From Ipomoea triloba (Eukaryota; Streptophyta; Magnoliopsida; Solanales; Convolvulaceae), in NCBI RefSeq assembly GCF_003576645.1, contig NC_044930.1, positions 4,576,778-4,640,777 on the forward strand: a stretch of 64,000 nt of DNA. The letters are read 5' to 3'. Positions 1 to 12,039 of this stretch are shown here, in pieces (positions within the stretch are counted from its first letter, which is position 1; each line of letters starts with the position of its first letter). Below the pieces are notes generated by a model. It searched no databases, had not been told where the DNA came from, and saw nothing but the letters and a program-made list of their open reading frames with translations. A program made the translations under genes and the position numbers.

Positions 1-126
<126 letters not shown>

Positions 127-790
127 CGGACAAAAATTATTGCAACATCCTAACTTTATAACTCTGACTGACTTACCATTACATCTTTTTTAAAGCATGG
201 GAAATAATAATGGATGTTAAACAGTTAAAGCGTCCTTATGTTTGGCCATGACAAGGAGATTGAAGAACGACAAAGGCATATATCCATGAAATCGCATGTG
301 GAAGTCGTTGAGCTTATTTATAATAAGTATATATATACCATTATAATTTTGAACCCAAACTTAAAAGCTCTTACCAATCATTATATTGGGGACTATGATC
401 CAGGTTAATCACTCATATAAAGTACATTTATAATATATGGAAGATTCAATTTTATTATACTAAAATTTCTATCTTTTTTGAAAGTTAATTTTTAAGTATA
501 CTTGCATGTTGCTTAAAAATGAACGTTCAATTTACTAGAAATGAACATTTATCTGTAATCCACTGTCCAATGTGAACTATGGTCTACAATATAATTTTGC
601 TCACTCATGCTCTTGAGACGGGTGAAGGGGTAGGTATATAACATTATGACAAATTTGGTGGGTGCATGTTTACAAAAAATTAAATTGTATCACCAATCAA
701 ATCTTATACATAAAATGGGACAAGAAGAAATATATTAAATGAGGTGTATATAAAAAATAATAATAATACTTGGACGAAATATATTAAAAT
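127..790. repeat. Diverged 0.6 kb segmental repeat, copy A
   Basis: This stretch matches 5603-6245 and 6334-6840 almost end to end. Shared words in the same order include GGATGTTAAA, GCATGACAA, ATCCATGAAAT, CCAATGTGAACTATGGTC and GGTAGGTATATAACATTATG. No ORF is conserved between copies, so it looks non-coding: a segmental duplication or an unrecognised repeat. Confidence 0.8.
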
Positions 791-814
791 ATGAGGTGTA
801 TATAAAAAATAATA

Positions 815-1062
815 CTCCCTCCGTCCCATTTTATCTCTTACTAGTCATGGGTCAAATAAACTATTTTTTTTATTTTCTTTATTATTTTTTTTACTTATTT
901 TTAAATTTAATTTTTTGTGTTCAATAGTACTTTTAGTGTAGTTCTTAAATATATAAATTTTGTATATTAATATTAAACTTAATATTATGAAAATTTGAAT
1001 TTAAAATAACTTTATTCAAGCCTCGTTAACCGAATCAGATACATAAAATGAGGTAGAGTGAG
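815..1062. mobile_element. Stowaway-like MITE
   Basis: The left end begins CTCCCTCCGTCCC and the right end, read inverted, begins CTCACTCTACCTCATTTTAT. Both ends are flanked by TA, the target duplication of Tc1/mariner-type Stowaway elements. The inside is AT-rich and non-coding. Similar AT-rich stretches near 4930-5560 and 14160-14340 look like older relatives. Confidence 0.75.
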
Positions 1063-1070
1063 TAATAATA

Positions 1071-1213
1071 CTTGGACAAAAAATATTCATCTTTTATAAA
1101 GCCTGAGAAATGGATGTTAAAGCATCCTTATGTTTGGGCATGACAATGAGATTGCAGAATTGATAGGCATCCATGCATGAAATCGCATGTATACCATTAT
1201 AATTTTGAACCCA
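1071..1213. repeat. Diverged 0.6 kb segmental repeat, partial copy B
   Basis: A truncated copy that starts CTTGGACAAA and keeps the TGGATGTTAAAGC, GGGCATGACAATGAGATTGCAG and ATCCATG blocks. It breaks off at the block corresponding to AATTTTGAACCCAAA. Its right neighbour is a SINE-like fragment. Confidence 0.7.
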
Positions 1214-1933
1214 AATTTACTGGCCACTATTTTTTTTAGTACTATTGACTCTGTTATAATGTAGTATATGTTCATACATACTTTCTCAATCTACTAAAGC
1301 ACAAAGGCCACAGTTATGCCGCTTGATCACAATTCTTAGTTTATGATATTTATATTAGTTTATTTTGTTTGGCATTCAAATGGATTTGAACTAGCATTTT
1401 CTTTTACTTTCAATAATTTGTCAATCCTAAATCCTAAATCATCATAGCTAGAAATGTATTCTATTTGCTGTTAATAGTGTTGGTGCTACAGGAACACCCT
1501 ACATGAACAGGATTGACTTATTTTGTTAGCATGCATTGATTAAAGTGGGAGATATTGACAAATTATAGCCAAGTCAAGAACTATTCATGACATAATTGTT
1601 GTGTACATCTCATATGTTACTAAGAGATGGTATGTGTTAGAGCATAACAAGTGGAGCAGAACAGAGCAATATAATATCAATTGTACGTCTATGTAGTTTG
1701 AACCCGTAACCGAGTTCAACTCCTACTTTCACTTTTGTGGATGTAGGCTCTTGATTGAACCACATAAAATCTTTAACTATATATTCTTCTTTCTTCTTTG
1801 TTTTCGTTCACTTCTCAACAATAACAATGCACCTATACATTTTATGTTTTACTCCCAATATAAAGTGAGTAAAGATGAAAAATTAAAAAATGAAGTCATA
1901 GAAGGCCAACCCATATTTATGCTAGCTAGCTAG

Positions 1934-2103
1934 TTTTTCATGTTTTTTTTTTTTTTTTTTTTTACAATCTAACATATACATAGTATCTGCTCAAACAACA
2001 TGAGCATGTCAACATCCTTAATTGGGGTGGGACTCAAACTTGGGGCCTTCCGTTTGGAATGATAACAGTGATGCCATCGGATCATAAGGTACTTGGCATG
2101 CTT
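1934..2103 (-). mobile_element. tRNA-derived SINE (minus strand)
   Basis: A T-run at about 1943-1964 is the poly(A) tail in reverse. The far end, read on the minus strand, contains TTATGATCCGATGGCATC (A-box-like) and AGTTTGAGTCC (B-box-like). GCTAGCTAG occurs at both borders (1925-1933 and 2104-2112) and may be the target duplication, although it sits in a GCTA-rich patch. It is related to the copies at 8310 and 59888. Confidence 0.6.
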
Positions 2104-2283
2104 GCTAGCTAGTTAATACAAACAAGATGGTTAATTTAGCATAAGAGCCATTATTCATACACAATTATTACACTAGGTTTGCTTCAAACCTTGAACATAT
2201 ATAGGTAACATGATTTCCCTTACTCATGTACAGTACATAGTAACTGGCAAATCAAAACAGGTAATAATTACCAACAAATTGTC

Positions 2284-3725
2284 TCACATTCTGGACAATC
2301 TTGTAGCCAAACTGTTATCATAAACTTTGAGGAAAAACCGAGCCCTGGGAATGGAGAAATGGTTGTCCAAAATTGAACTAATTGAAGAAATGAGCTCACT
2401 CTTAGCCTCTGAATTGATGCCTCCTATGGATACAACCTCACCTAAAGCAGCTGGTTCCTCGTTCTCCCTCAATGTTATGGTTGCTGATCCTTTTAGTACA
2501 ACCATCACCGACTGTGTACAAATAATTTACTCAACTTATATCACAATTATAATCAATCGATTCAAAATCATATAAGATAATGAGAGAATAAAGGAGATCT
2601 GATTTAAAGTTGGCTTTCCCTAACTTTACTTTTAGAAACAAATACAATGTCACAATCAAAGTGAAATAAGAGGTTATTGAAAGTAAGACGATCATTGTCA
2701 ACTAGCTTTACAATCATTGTTATCAATAAGAGATTATGAAAAACTGAACTGAAATAAGAATTTGTCTGACCAACTATCTTATGCAAGTAGCTCAAACAAC
2801 CATCAAGATATAGTTCAATGTGTATAGATTCAAGGACTAAAGAAGAGGAGGAAACAAGAAAAGCAAGCTATCAAGTCACCTCAATTCAACTTAAAGAAAA
2901 CCAAACGGAGAGAGTCAATCAAGCAAGCAATTTGCAGTGAAACCTAGCTCAGTTTGAACCGATTGTGCACATAAAATTGGTATGTTTAACTGGGCATGGA
3001 ATTTAAAAAAAAAAAATTGTTTTATTTTTCAAAAAATAAATCTTGTTTTCTAAATGTATTGTTTACGGCCTTGTTTCTTAATAAGCATACAATAAAAGTA
3101 AATACGGAGTACATAACATTGAAAAACTTGAAACAAAAACGACTCGCTAAACATGTTCATTTTCGTCGTTCTCAACATCTAATAAAGGGAATAAATTTGA
3201 TTATGAAACCTCTAATTTAGAGTTTGGATGCCCACACACATAATTCCCCACCTTTGTACTAAATCAAAGGACCAAACCTTGTCAATTTCTATTAGAAAAT
3301 TAAAAATGAAAAGCACAATTTAGAATTAACTCATGATTTGCATAATTTATAAGTGCTATATAATCTAGACTGTACTATTTATGGAATAGATGAAGAGCAA
3401 GTTGTATATGGAAATTATATTGAGCATACCTAGTCTATGTCAAGTAGTGACTTAATTTTTTTTCATACAAAATATGACAGAAACGCATAAACACTTTTCA
3501 CCAAGAATTTCTTTACATCACAAATAGTGAGGTTTGGAAATTATTCACATACTTATATATAAAGATAGAGGCCGGGATCGGAGTTGGGGTGGGAGAGGAG
3601 GAAGCTAAGGGTACCTTTTCAGGTTTTCCGGTGATGTTGGCAACGGCGGTGGCGGCTTCTCTGAAGAATGAATCAACATCCACTCCCTCAAGGTTGACAT
3701 TAGTAGATATATCAAGGCAAGGCAT
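2284..3725 (-). CDS. MDL3-like: MIF/D-dopachrome tautomerase-like protein (MDL3 type), 2 exons
   Basis: Exons 3725-3615 and 2511-2284 join in frame (GT at 3614, AG at 2512) to give 112 residues. The protein starts MPCLDIST, with the Pro that becomes residue 1 and acts as the catalytic base in the MIF tautomerase fold. It continues with GKPEKSVMVVLKG, GEVVSIGGIN and ARFFLKVYD, all family hallmarks. The C-terminus is SRM, a recognised plant peroxisomal targeting signal (PTS1); Arabidopsis MDL3 ends in SKL. Plant MDL proteins are small trimeric tautomerase-fold proteins, with the endogenous substrate uncertain. Usual family length is about 112-120 residues, so it looks complete. The gene sits inside a field of repeats but has no internal damage. 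Confidence 0.88.
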
Positions 3726-3832
3726 TTTCTTCCTTAAACTATATATATTTTGTAGGAGTAGCAAGGTTATTATGGGGAGACAAGAATGTTCAGAATGCTA
3801 CTTTCTTGGAGCTTCAACTAAATAGGCCTTTT

Positions 3833-3842
3833 CTATTTATAG
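3833..3842 (-). promoter_or_regulatory. TATA box of the MDL3-like gene
   Basis: Read on the minus strand this is CTATAAATAG, 108 bases upstream of the ATG at 3725. Transcription would start near 3800, giving a 5' leader of about 75-80 bases. Confidence 0.6.
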
Positions 3843-4091
3843 TTGCGAGTACGGACTATCAGACTATGGTTATTTTAGCATATACTCTTTTTTTTTTCTT
3901 TTTTTTTTTTAAAAAAAAAAAAGAAAAAAGAAGAAGCATATACTCCGTAATAAAAACGAGGAATCTTAACGATTCCTGGCTTTCCTGCTTGCCACAGTTT
4001 TTTTTTTCCTAGCATCATCAATTAACGATTCGTACATCAATTTTATCATATAATTTAAATAATAGTAAATGCATTTCCAACAAAATTATTT

Positions 4092-4692
4092 TGACAAAAT
4101 CTCCTATGATATCATCTCACGAATCTTCATCCCTGAGGTGAGTCGAATTTTTTATATAAAGTATTATAATTTCAGTCATAATTATTAAAAAAAAAATTCA
4201 TAAGTAACACATAACTCATAATATTACATTTTGATTTAAAAGTATTACATTTTCAATCAAAAATATCAAATTTTTTCTCATAAGTACTACAGAGTCCATT
4301 TTTTTTCCCATAAGCAATAATCAATCAGTTTATCCCTGATTAATATTATATTTTCTCATAAGTAACTATTCAAGCTCTAAATATTATATTTTGATTTAAA
4401 TTTATTATATTTTTTTTTATCAAAAGTATTACATATTTTTCTCATAAGCATCAATCAATCAATTTATTCTTGATTAGTGTTTCATAAATAATTGTTCACC
4501 CCTTAAATATTACATTTTAATTAATTTCAAAGTATCACATTTTTCAACAAAAATATTATGATTTTCCTTATAAGTAACAACCAATTTATTCCTAATTAAT
4601 ATTACATTTTTCTAGCACAAGTATTATATTTTTATTTTGACTCGACTCATATCATGAATAAAAATCTGTGAGACCGCCTCACTAGATGTTAA
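4092..4692. mobile_element. Old MULE-type MITE relative
   Basis: The left end has CTCACGAATCTTCATCCCTGAG and TGAGTCGA. The right end inverted has GTCTCACAGATTTTTATTCATGATATGAGTCGA. The inside has the repeated block AAGTATTACATTTTTC also seen in the elements at 43778 and 50518. I could not find a clear target duplication, so the borders are approximate. Confidence 0.45.
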
Positions 4693-5042
4693 CCCTTCTC
4701 TATTTAGTTGTATATATAGTTGTATCACACTTTTAATGTCCTCAATAATTTTACATTTTACTCACTTTATAGCATAAAGTGGCTTAACATTAAACATAAT
4801 TTAATTAAAATTATTATTATTATGAGAACTTGAGAAGTGTGAATTGACGCAAGTACATACGCAACCAAAGAATAAATAAATAAATAAACAGGTGGATTGT
4901 ATATCTCATGCTTTTGTCTTACTTTACTATTTATTATCACAAATCAATTATAATTTATTTTTTATATAATTTTTACAATAATTTTTAATTTAAAATTTAT
5001 ATTTAATAGTACTCTTAATATAATTTTTAAACAATATAAATT

Positions 5043-5442
5043 GAGTTAATTCCATTTTTGGTCCTAGATTTATATGTGACATTCCACTTTTAGTCATTTT
5101 TTATCAGAACATCCACTTTTAGTCCTAGTATTATTGTGATATGACCAGTTTTGGTCCTCTGTCAACAAAATCGTTGGAATTTCGTTAAATACAATGATAT
5201 TTAGATCTTTTTTATACAAAGTATGTTGACCCACTATATTTTTTATGTTTATTATTTTGAAACAATTCATAATTGAAGATCAAAATGTCGTTGTATTTAA
5301 CGAAATTTGAACTATTTTGTTGATAGAGGACCAAAAATGGTCATGCTACAATAATATTAGGATCAAAAGTGGATGTTTTGATAAAAAGGGACTAAAAGTG
5401 GATTGTCACCTATAATTCTAGGACAAAAAATGGAATTAACTC
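5043..5442. mobile_element. Long-TIR MITE with 9-bp target duplication (Mutator-like)
   Basis: The 400-base element begins GAGTTAATTCCATTTTTGGTCC and ends with its inverse. The arms pair for about 170 bases, including AAATACAA and TTTGGTCCTC blocks. It is flanked by ATATAAATT at 5034-5042 and 5443-5451, a 9-bp direct repeat typical of Mutator-superfamily insertions. It sits inside an older AT-rich repeat. A related element is at 39523. Confidence 0.85.
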
Positions 5443-5602
5443 ATATAAATTTTATATATTAACACTAAATTAAATATACAAAAAATTAAATTGTAAATAA
5501 TTTGAGTTAAGTATCAATGTATCATAAATCAAATCTTATACATAAAATGAGATAAGAAGAAATCTATTAAAATATAAGGTGTATACAAAAAAATAATAAC
5601 AC

Positions 5603-6245
5603 TTGGACAAAAATTATTGCCACATGCATCCTAACTTTATAAAGCATGAGAAATAATGGATGTTAAAGCGTCCTTATGTTTGGGCATGACAAGGAGATTG
5701 CAGAACGACGTCAAAGCTAGCCATCCATGAAATCGCATGTGGATGTCGTTGAGCTTATATTTATAATAGTATATATACCAATTATAATGTTGAAACCAAA
5801 ACTTAAGAGTACTTACCCATCGTTATACTGAGAACTATGATCTATCTACATTGTAAGGTTAATCACTCATATAAAGTACATTTAATTTGTAACATATTGA
5901 AGATTCAGTTTTAGTATATTAAAATTTTCTTTTTGAAAGTTAATTTTTAAGTACACTTGCATGCTGCTTAAAAATGAATATTCAATATACTAAAAATGAA
6001 CTTTATCATGTAATTCACTATCCAATGTGAACTATGGTCTACAATATAATTTTACCACTCATGCTGTTGAGACGGGCAAAAGGGTAGGTATATAACATTA
6101 TGACAAATTTGGTGGGTGTTTACAAAAAATTAAATTATAAATAATTTAAGTATCACCAATCAAATCTTATACATAAAATGAGACAAGAAGAAATATATTA
6201 AAATACGAGGTGTATATAAAAAATATAATAGTAATACTTGGACGA
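5603..6245. repeat. Diverged 0.6 kb segmental repeat, copy C
   Basis: It starts TTGGACAAAAATTATTGCC and follows copy A block by block, including GTCGTTGAGCTTATATTTATAA and ATTATGACAAATTTGGTGGG. It ends in a short duplicated tail (ATATATTAAAATATGAGGTG) before an (AAT)n run. Confidence 0.8.
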
Positions 6246-6269
6246 AATATATTAAAATATGAGGTGTAT

Positions 6270-6272
<3 letters not shown>

Positions 6273-6333
<61 letters not shown>
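6273..6333. repeat. (AAT)n microsatellite
   Basis: About 20 AAT units lie between copies C and D of the 0.6 kb unit, in the same relative place as the run at 1-126. Confidence 0.95.
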
Positions 6334-6334
<1 letters not shown>

Positions 6335-6840
6335 TGGACAGAAAATATTGCCACATCCTAACTTTATAACTTTGAGTGATTTAATTACCCATACATCTTT
6401 TATAAAGCATGAGAAATTGATGTTAAAGCATCCTTATATTTGGGCATGACAATGAGATTGCAGAATTGATGAACGGCAAAGCCATCCATGAAATAGCTTA
6501 TATATAATTTTGAATCCAAACTTACCGCTACTCTTAAGTCTTACCTATCATTATACTGGGGCTATGACACGCATTTTAAGTGGATCACTGATATAAAGTA
6601 TATTTGTGAAATATTGAAGATTCAATTTCAGTATACTAAAATTTCTTTTTTTTTTTTGAAAGTTAATTTTAAGTATATATATTTGTATGCTGCTTAAAAA
6701 TGAACATTTGAATACTAAAATGAACATTATCCGTGGTCCACCGTCTAATGTGAATATGGTCTATAATATAATTTTTCCTACTCATTCTCTTGAGACTGGT
6801 GAAGGGTAGGTATATAATATTATGACAAATTTGGTAGGTA
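6334..6840. repeat. Diverged 0.6 kb segmental repeat, copy D
   Basis: It starts TTGGACAGAAAATATTGCC and has all the main blocks of copies A and C, with small deletions. It ends at TATGACAAATTTGGTAGG. C and D are adjacent and head to tail. Confidence 0.78.
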
Positions 6841-6857
6841 TAATTGATGACAATTAA

Positions 6858-7146
6858 TGGTCTGCTTGGTTGGTGAGTTTAGGCATAAAGTATGGGTATT
6901 ATAGTGATTGTTATTGTTTGGTTGATAAGTTTTTAGAATACTACTATAGGTTTGGAATACCACAGACCCATACCCTAATGAAATAAGGGCTTCATTTTCC
7001 TTCCTTATTTCTTTCCAAACTATTAATAATCATTCTCATTCCACCCTACTACCAAACATGCAAAATACTTTCACCAAAACCTATCATCCTTACCAAGTAT
7101 TTGATACCCATATATTTTGATCCCTATGTGCGAACCAAGCACACCC
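6858..7146. mobile_element. Tourist-like (PIF/Harbinger) MITE
   Basis: The ends are TGGTCTGCTTGGTTGG and, inverted, GGGTGTGCTTGGTTCG. TAA on both sides (6855-6857 and 7147-7149) is the 3-bp duplication of PIF/Harbinger elements. The interior matches the element at 43689 closely, for instance AACTATTAATAATCATTCTC and CATGCAAAATACTTTCACC. Confidence 0.75.
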
Positions 7147-7342
7147 TAAGTAAATACAATAGTCCATAAAGAATAGGATTATATATCTTAAAATGATTGG
7201 CCTTGTGTGAGATTGTATAACAGTCTCATACAAAATTTTGTAATTCTAAAAAGGCTTATTGATGATGAAAGAGAAGCATATTAAATTTATTGAGTAATGC
7301 TACTAATCCCTCCAAACTTTTTGTCTTTTAACATAATACTTT

Positions 7343-7437
7343 TTCATGCCAAAGATCTTGTGGTCAAACGGCACATGGTGTACACTCTCATGTGGAAAGG
7401 AGTGGGTTTGAGCCTATCTGTTGATTCTTTGTGCTTT
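7343..7437 (+). mobile_element. tRNA-derived SINE
   Basis: The body holds GATCTTGTGGTCAAACGGCA (A-box-like) and GGGTTTGAGCC (B-box-like) about 55 bases apart, as in a Pol III promoter. It is flanked by AATACTTT at 7335-7342 and 7438-7445. It is about 95 bases and has no coding capacity. Confidence 0.65.
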
Positions 7438-8309
7438 AATACTTTGAGATAGTAGCTATGAACGATTATAAGTTATGTAAGAAGGGATTTTAGAAGAAGA
7501 AAATTTTGGGTTTATTATTACTGATTGTTTTATCAATAAAAAAAATACATGCTTTAATTATAATATTAATTTATTGTCAAATTAAAATTATCTTTTTTGA
7601 GAAGTAAAAAAAAAGATAATTTTATATATTGAAGTGATAAGATCGTAAGAAAACACAGTCATCTAATCACTTCTGAAAAAGATGCTAGAAATCTTTTATT
7701 ATGATTTCCATCACCTGCCAAATAAAAAAAAATACCAGTTGATATGAAAATTACCATTCTCATGAGTTTACGTATGAGATTAATTAAGAGAATTAAAAAT
7801 GTGCGTGTTCATATTGAGCATTATGTTGTGCGCATATTAAATATGTCTTATGTTGTACACAATACATGTTTAATATACACATAGCATAATACTTTATATG
7901 TACATACATGTTTTTTATTTCCCAACTAATCTCATCCATATATTTGTTATTTTAATGTACTAGATTAATTTTCGTGGACTCATGGTGATGGTGGTTCTCA
8001 TAAGATGTATGCAGGTATTGGATCAAATGAGAATAAATCCTAGGGAAAAACTAATAACTAATCTTAGCCTTACATTTGAAAATATTAAATCGGACAAATA
8101 AGATCAGATATAAAAATAAAAAAAAATATTGTGGCTTTTTCGTAATTATCACTAATTTTACTATACAATCTAGAACAATAAAAATCTGCACTTTACATAA
8201 TTTTTTAGGATGTACATTTAGTTGTTACAAAATACGCATTTAGTATTAACAAAGTGCACGTTCAGTATTAAAAAGTTGCACTTACAGAATGCAAAAGTGC
8301 GTTGAACTT

Positions 8310-8500
8310 TTTTTACTCTATTACAATGCAGTATCTGTTCATAACTACTTTCTCAACTTATTTAAGCACAAGAGTCAATATTGACTCCACTGAGGCTCGA
8401 CTTTCTCAACCTATTTAAGCACAAGAGTCAGTATTGACTCCACCTCCCGTATAAAGGGAAGGGTTTGATGCCACTGGACCACAAGGTCCTTGGCAAGTGT
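8310..8500 (-). mobile_element. tRNA-derived SINE with internal duplication (minus strand)
   Basis: On the minus strand it starts near CTTGTGGTCCAGTGGCATCA and ends in an A-run. GTTGAACTT flanks it (8301-8309 and 8501-8509). A block of about 45 bases, CTTTCTCAAC to TTGACTCCAC, is tandemly duplicated inside (about 8349-8394 and 8401-8443). Confidence 0.68.
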
Positions 8501-8836
8501 GTTGAACTTAGAGTTTGAGTTTTAGAGTTTATGATTGAATTTTGTTTAGGAGTTCACTTTTTACTACTTAGGTTTTAAATTTACGATTTATATTTAAAAT
8601 TTAGTTTTGTTTATTGATTTTTTAAAAGCTATCCATGAATGATATTTAGTTGTCACGAAGTGCATAGTATAGTGATCTAAGTCGTAAAGTGAAGTTGATG
8701 ATAAATACGAAAATTTCATTACATTTTTAAAAAAATCTAATATGATCTGTCCAATTTTTTTGTATAGATGTAAGGCTGAGATTGATTATTAGTTTTCTCT
8801 TGAGGGTGTGTTATCATGGGATCCTAAGCCTAGTAT

Positions 8837-8852
8837 GTGTGTGTGTGCGCGC

Positions 8853-8921
<69 letters not shown>
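8837..8921. repeat. Compound (TG)n/(TA)n/(GA)n microsatellite
   Basis: A short GT run, about 22 TA units and about 9 GA units follow each other directly. The array borders the minisatellite island that starts just downstream. Confidence 0.93.
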
Positions 8922-8924
8922 ATT

Positions 8925-9545
8925 CAGTTCGTGTGCAGTTGATCTTTTCAGGTGCGATTGTGCGGTGAGAGGAGAGCCATTGATCTTGTCAAGATTAACG
9001 CCCAGGAATAACAACATTTAAATATAAAAAAATACGCGGTGGCAATTTGGTCATTTTCCATATGAGGCAAACTTAAAGTGCGTAGGGTTTGTGCCTAAGG
9101 TGCGTGGGTCTTGTGCTTAAGGTGTGTCGTGTTCCTTCTTTAGGTGCATGTTGTTTGTGCTTTCGGTCTGTGCAGTTGGGAACTTAAGGTGCCTAAATTT
9201 GTGCTTAAGGTGCGTGCAGTTGAGAACTTAAGGTGCGTAAGTTATGTGCTTAAGGTGCGTAGTTTCTGTGGTTAAGGTGCGTCTTTGTATCACTTAAGGT
9301 GCGCCATTGTTATAAATTGAATGTGCGCGATGTTAAGACTTAAGATGCGCTATTTTAATACTTAAGGTGCGTGTCTCTAACACTTAAGGTGCGTCATTTT
9401 TAGCTTATGATTCTTCCTTCCAGACGCGTATTTTTTTTAATTCATTAATTTGAGTCATTGATCTAGATTTGATCAACAACTCAGACCTAACCCTACAACC
9501 GCACATGAGACCTCTTGCGCATTTGAACTCATCCCCACATCAATA
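8925..9545. repeat. Degenerate minisatellite island (AAGGTGCGT core)
   Basis: The word TTAAGGTGCGT, or a near match, recurs about every 18-28 bases from 9074 to 9400, always followed by variable filler. The ends carry TGTGCGGTGAGAGG (left) and, inverted, AAGAGGTCTCATGTGCGGTTG (right), so the island may be a non-autonomous transposon. No ORF. Similar in style to 29034-29516, 52253-52816 and 53990-54740. Confidence 0.65.
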
Positions 9546-9549
9546 AAAA

Positions 9550-11240
9550 ACCACAATTTAATTTTTTATTCTGAAAAAAAAAAAAAACCTTCAAAAATCC
9601 ACAAGCGTGTATGCTCTATTGGGGAAAAAGGTTTTTGGGATTAGGTGAGATAGTGCATGATGAGGTGGATGCTTGGACTGACAAAAAATTTGAGAAAACT
9701 CAAACTATCGAGGAGAGCCTAAATTAGATTTCCTTACTCAGTCTCTCTTTGCGTTGCTTGGCTTTACTAATAAATTTAATATATTAATTAGTAAAATATT
9801 TTATATTATATTAATAAATTTATTTATTATACTGAATTTTTGTGTGAAAATAATATAAATAAATAATAAAACTATGTTAGAATTCTTATATTATAAATTA
9901 AATTAAATTTATTTTTATTTATATGTTAAAATTTTAAATAAAAATCAATCTATTACGGAGTAATACAAGAAAAAAATATTATCTATATATTTAATGCAAA
10001 TGCCCATAATGATAATTTAACATTTCAATTTCACCACCACTATTATTTTTCTAAACAAACACTTTTTTTCGTAACTCTAATTATTATAATTGTTATTGCT
10101 CCAATTTAACTGCCACCACTCCAATCTTACTTTTGTCGCTCTAACTACTATAATCTCACTACTCTCCCAAACATAGTCTTAGTTGATTTCTCTATTGCCC
10201 TTACTATTGACATTGCAATGGGCCTATTTGTCTAGGCTAATTACTCATACGTTTTTTTAGTTCACCTTTTTGATATCTTTGCTCTTGGTTGAAATAGATT
10301 ACGTTGTTGACTCAATAAATCAAATTTACTATTCTGTATTTTCTAGTTAAGGCTCACTAGCTCAGGCCTAGTAGGTAGGTGTATATATCTAACATTATGT
10401 AATATATTTATTATTATCTTATTTTGAAACTTTTTTTGAACTTAATGTAAGCTAAGTAATAAATAAATAAATAAAAAGAACTTTGTTTAGTTATATTAAG
10501 CTTTCTTGCAGGCATATACATCTCCTTTAAATGGATTTTGTTCTTGTGACTAGAATCATGATCGCTTTTTCTAGTTTTATATACAAAGATGTGCCATATA
10601 TCTATAATTTATTCAACCAATTGAATGAAATGCTTATACAACCAACATTGATTTCGGCAAGTACAGTAATGCTAGTTGCTATATTGGAGGGTTAATATTA
10701 AGTAAAATTAAATCAAATTTACGAATGAAAAAATTCATAAACAAATTACTGAAATCAATAGATATTTAATTTATTTTGTTGGTAAAATATTGAAATTCAT
10801 AGATATTTAAGCTATAACAATTTAATACATTGCTAAATTTGTTGATATTTTGGTTTTTCTTTTCTTAGTAATACCAAAAAAAACTAATGCATCACAATTA
10901 ACACTAGTAATACGCGTTATAAGTGGAAAAGGTAGGATTCATTCATACGTCTGTATATAATAGTGCTGTCAACAATATCTGAATTTGGGGATCAAATTCC
11001 TCGTACCATACGCCTAAACGAAGTCTTAATCCGTTTGATTTGGTCATTACAATGCCAAATTAAGAAACTCTTAAATAAATAATTACTGAAAAGTAGACGC
11101 CGCGTAAATTTCCCATCTTCCTCGACCGGCGAAAGTTCATTCTCTTTTCTCCATCCCAGAAACGTATCGATTAAGAAAAAGCTCTCATCTTTCCGTATAA
11201 AATTCCTAATTCCTTCTCGTTTCTCGATCTCTATGTATTC
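9550..11240. other. Gene-free stretch upstream of PRA1
   Basis: AT-rich sequence without a convincing ORF, RNA or mobile element. A TACGGAGTA 9-mer lies at 9954-9962. The proximal part holds the PRA1 promoter, with no clear TATA box. Confidence 0.6.
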
Positions 11241-11318
11241 ACGCAGTATATTTTGATTTATTTCTCTGGAATTGGAACAGATCAGATCCCGTCGTTTTTT
11301 CTGAATCAACCGGAAACA

Positions 11319-11963
11319 ATGGCCAATTCGTCGCCGGCGATTCTCCCGATTTCTAGCTCGCAACCCGCCGTAGCTTCTGACAGCGCCGTGGGACCCACCC
11401 CTGCGTTTCGTTCTTTCATCAATAACATATCTGATATTGTCCGTCACGGCCTTTCCAACCGCCGTCCCTGGGCGGAGCTAACTGATCGCTCCGCCATGTC
11501 GAAGCCGGAGTCGTTCGCCGATGCCACGCTCCGAATCCGGAAGAATTACGCGTATTTCCGGATCAATTACCTCGCTCTGATCGCCGTCGTGCTCGGCGTG
11601 TCCCTAATCACAAACCCTTTCTCGCTAATTTTCCTCGCCGGTCTCTTAGCGGCGTGGTTCTTCCTCTACCTCTTCCGCCCCTCCGATCAGCCGCTCGTCC
11701 TCTGCGGCCGCCAATTCTCCGACAAGGAAACCCTCGGCGGCCTAATTGTCACCACAATCATCGTGATTTTCCTCACCAACGTCGGCTCCGTCCTCGTCTC
11801 CGCTCTCCTGGTCGGCGTCGCCGCCGTCTGCGCCCACGCCGCTTTCCGGGACCCGGAAGATCTCTTCCTCGACGAGCAAGAGCCTCCCACCGTCGGCTTC
11901 CTCTCTTTCTTGACCGGCGCCGCCACAACCGCCTCAGCTCCCGGCGTCGCCCCGAGGATTTGA
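11319..11963 (+). CDS. PRA1B-like: PRA1 family protein (prenylated Rab acceptor, B clade)
   Basis: A single-exon ORF of 214 residues starting at MANSSPAILPIS. An upstream in-frame Met adds 22 residues but lacks family similarity, so the 11319 ATG is preferred. RRPWAELTDRSAMSKPESF (residues 48-66) and ATLRIRKNYAYFRINY (69-84) are the conserved entry to the PRA1 domain. Two hydrophobic hairpins follow (about 85-119 and 140-172), then DPEDLFLDE. Family members sit in ER, Golgi and endosomal membranes and help load prenylated Rab GTPases and export cargo. The gene is intronless and strikingly GC-rich compared with its surroundings, which is usual for this clade. Several long ORFs in other frames are a side effect of that composition. 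Confidence 0.92.
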   Translation: MANSSPAILPISSSQPAVASDSAVGPTPAFRSFINNISDIVRHGLSNRRPWAELTDRSAMSKPESFADATLRIRKNYAYFRINYLALIAVVLGVSLITNPFSLIFLAGLLAAWFFLYLFRPSDQPLVLCGRQFSDKETLGGLIVTTIIVIFLTNVGSVLVSALLVGVAAVCAHAAFRDPEDLFLDEQEPPTVGFLSFLTGAATTASAPGVAPRI

Positions 11964-12039
11964 AAATTGCATCGCCGCCGCTCATTCTCGCCGCCGTTTC
12001 ATATAAATTCATTAAATTTTTAGTTTTTAGTCGATAATC

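Noticed and set aside
6160..6449. Poly-Leu and poly-Ile ORFs
   Set aside because: Translation of the (AAT)n microsatellite.
10992..11447. 151-residue ORF on the minus strand
   Set aside because: It overlaps the PRA1 start region in antisense, is basic and low in complexity, and owes its length to local composition.
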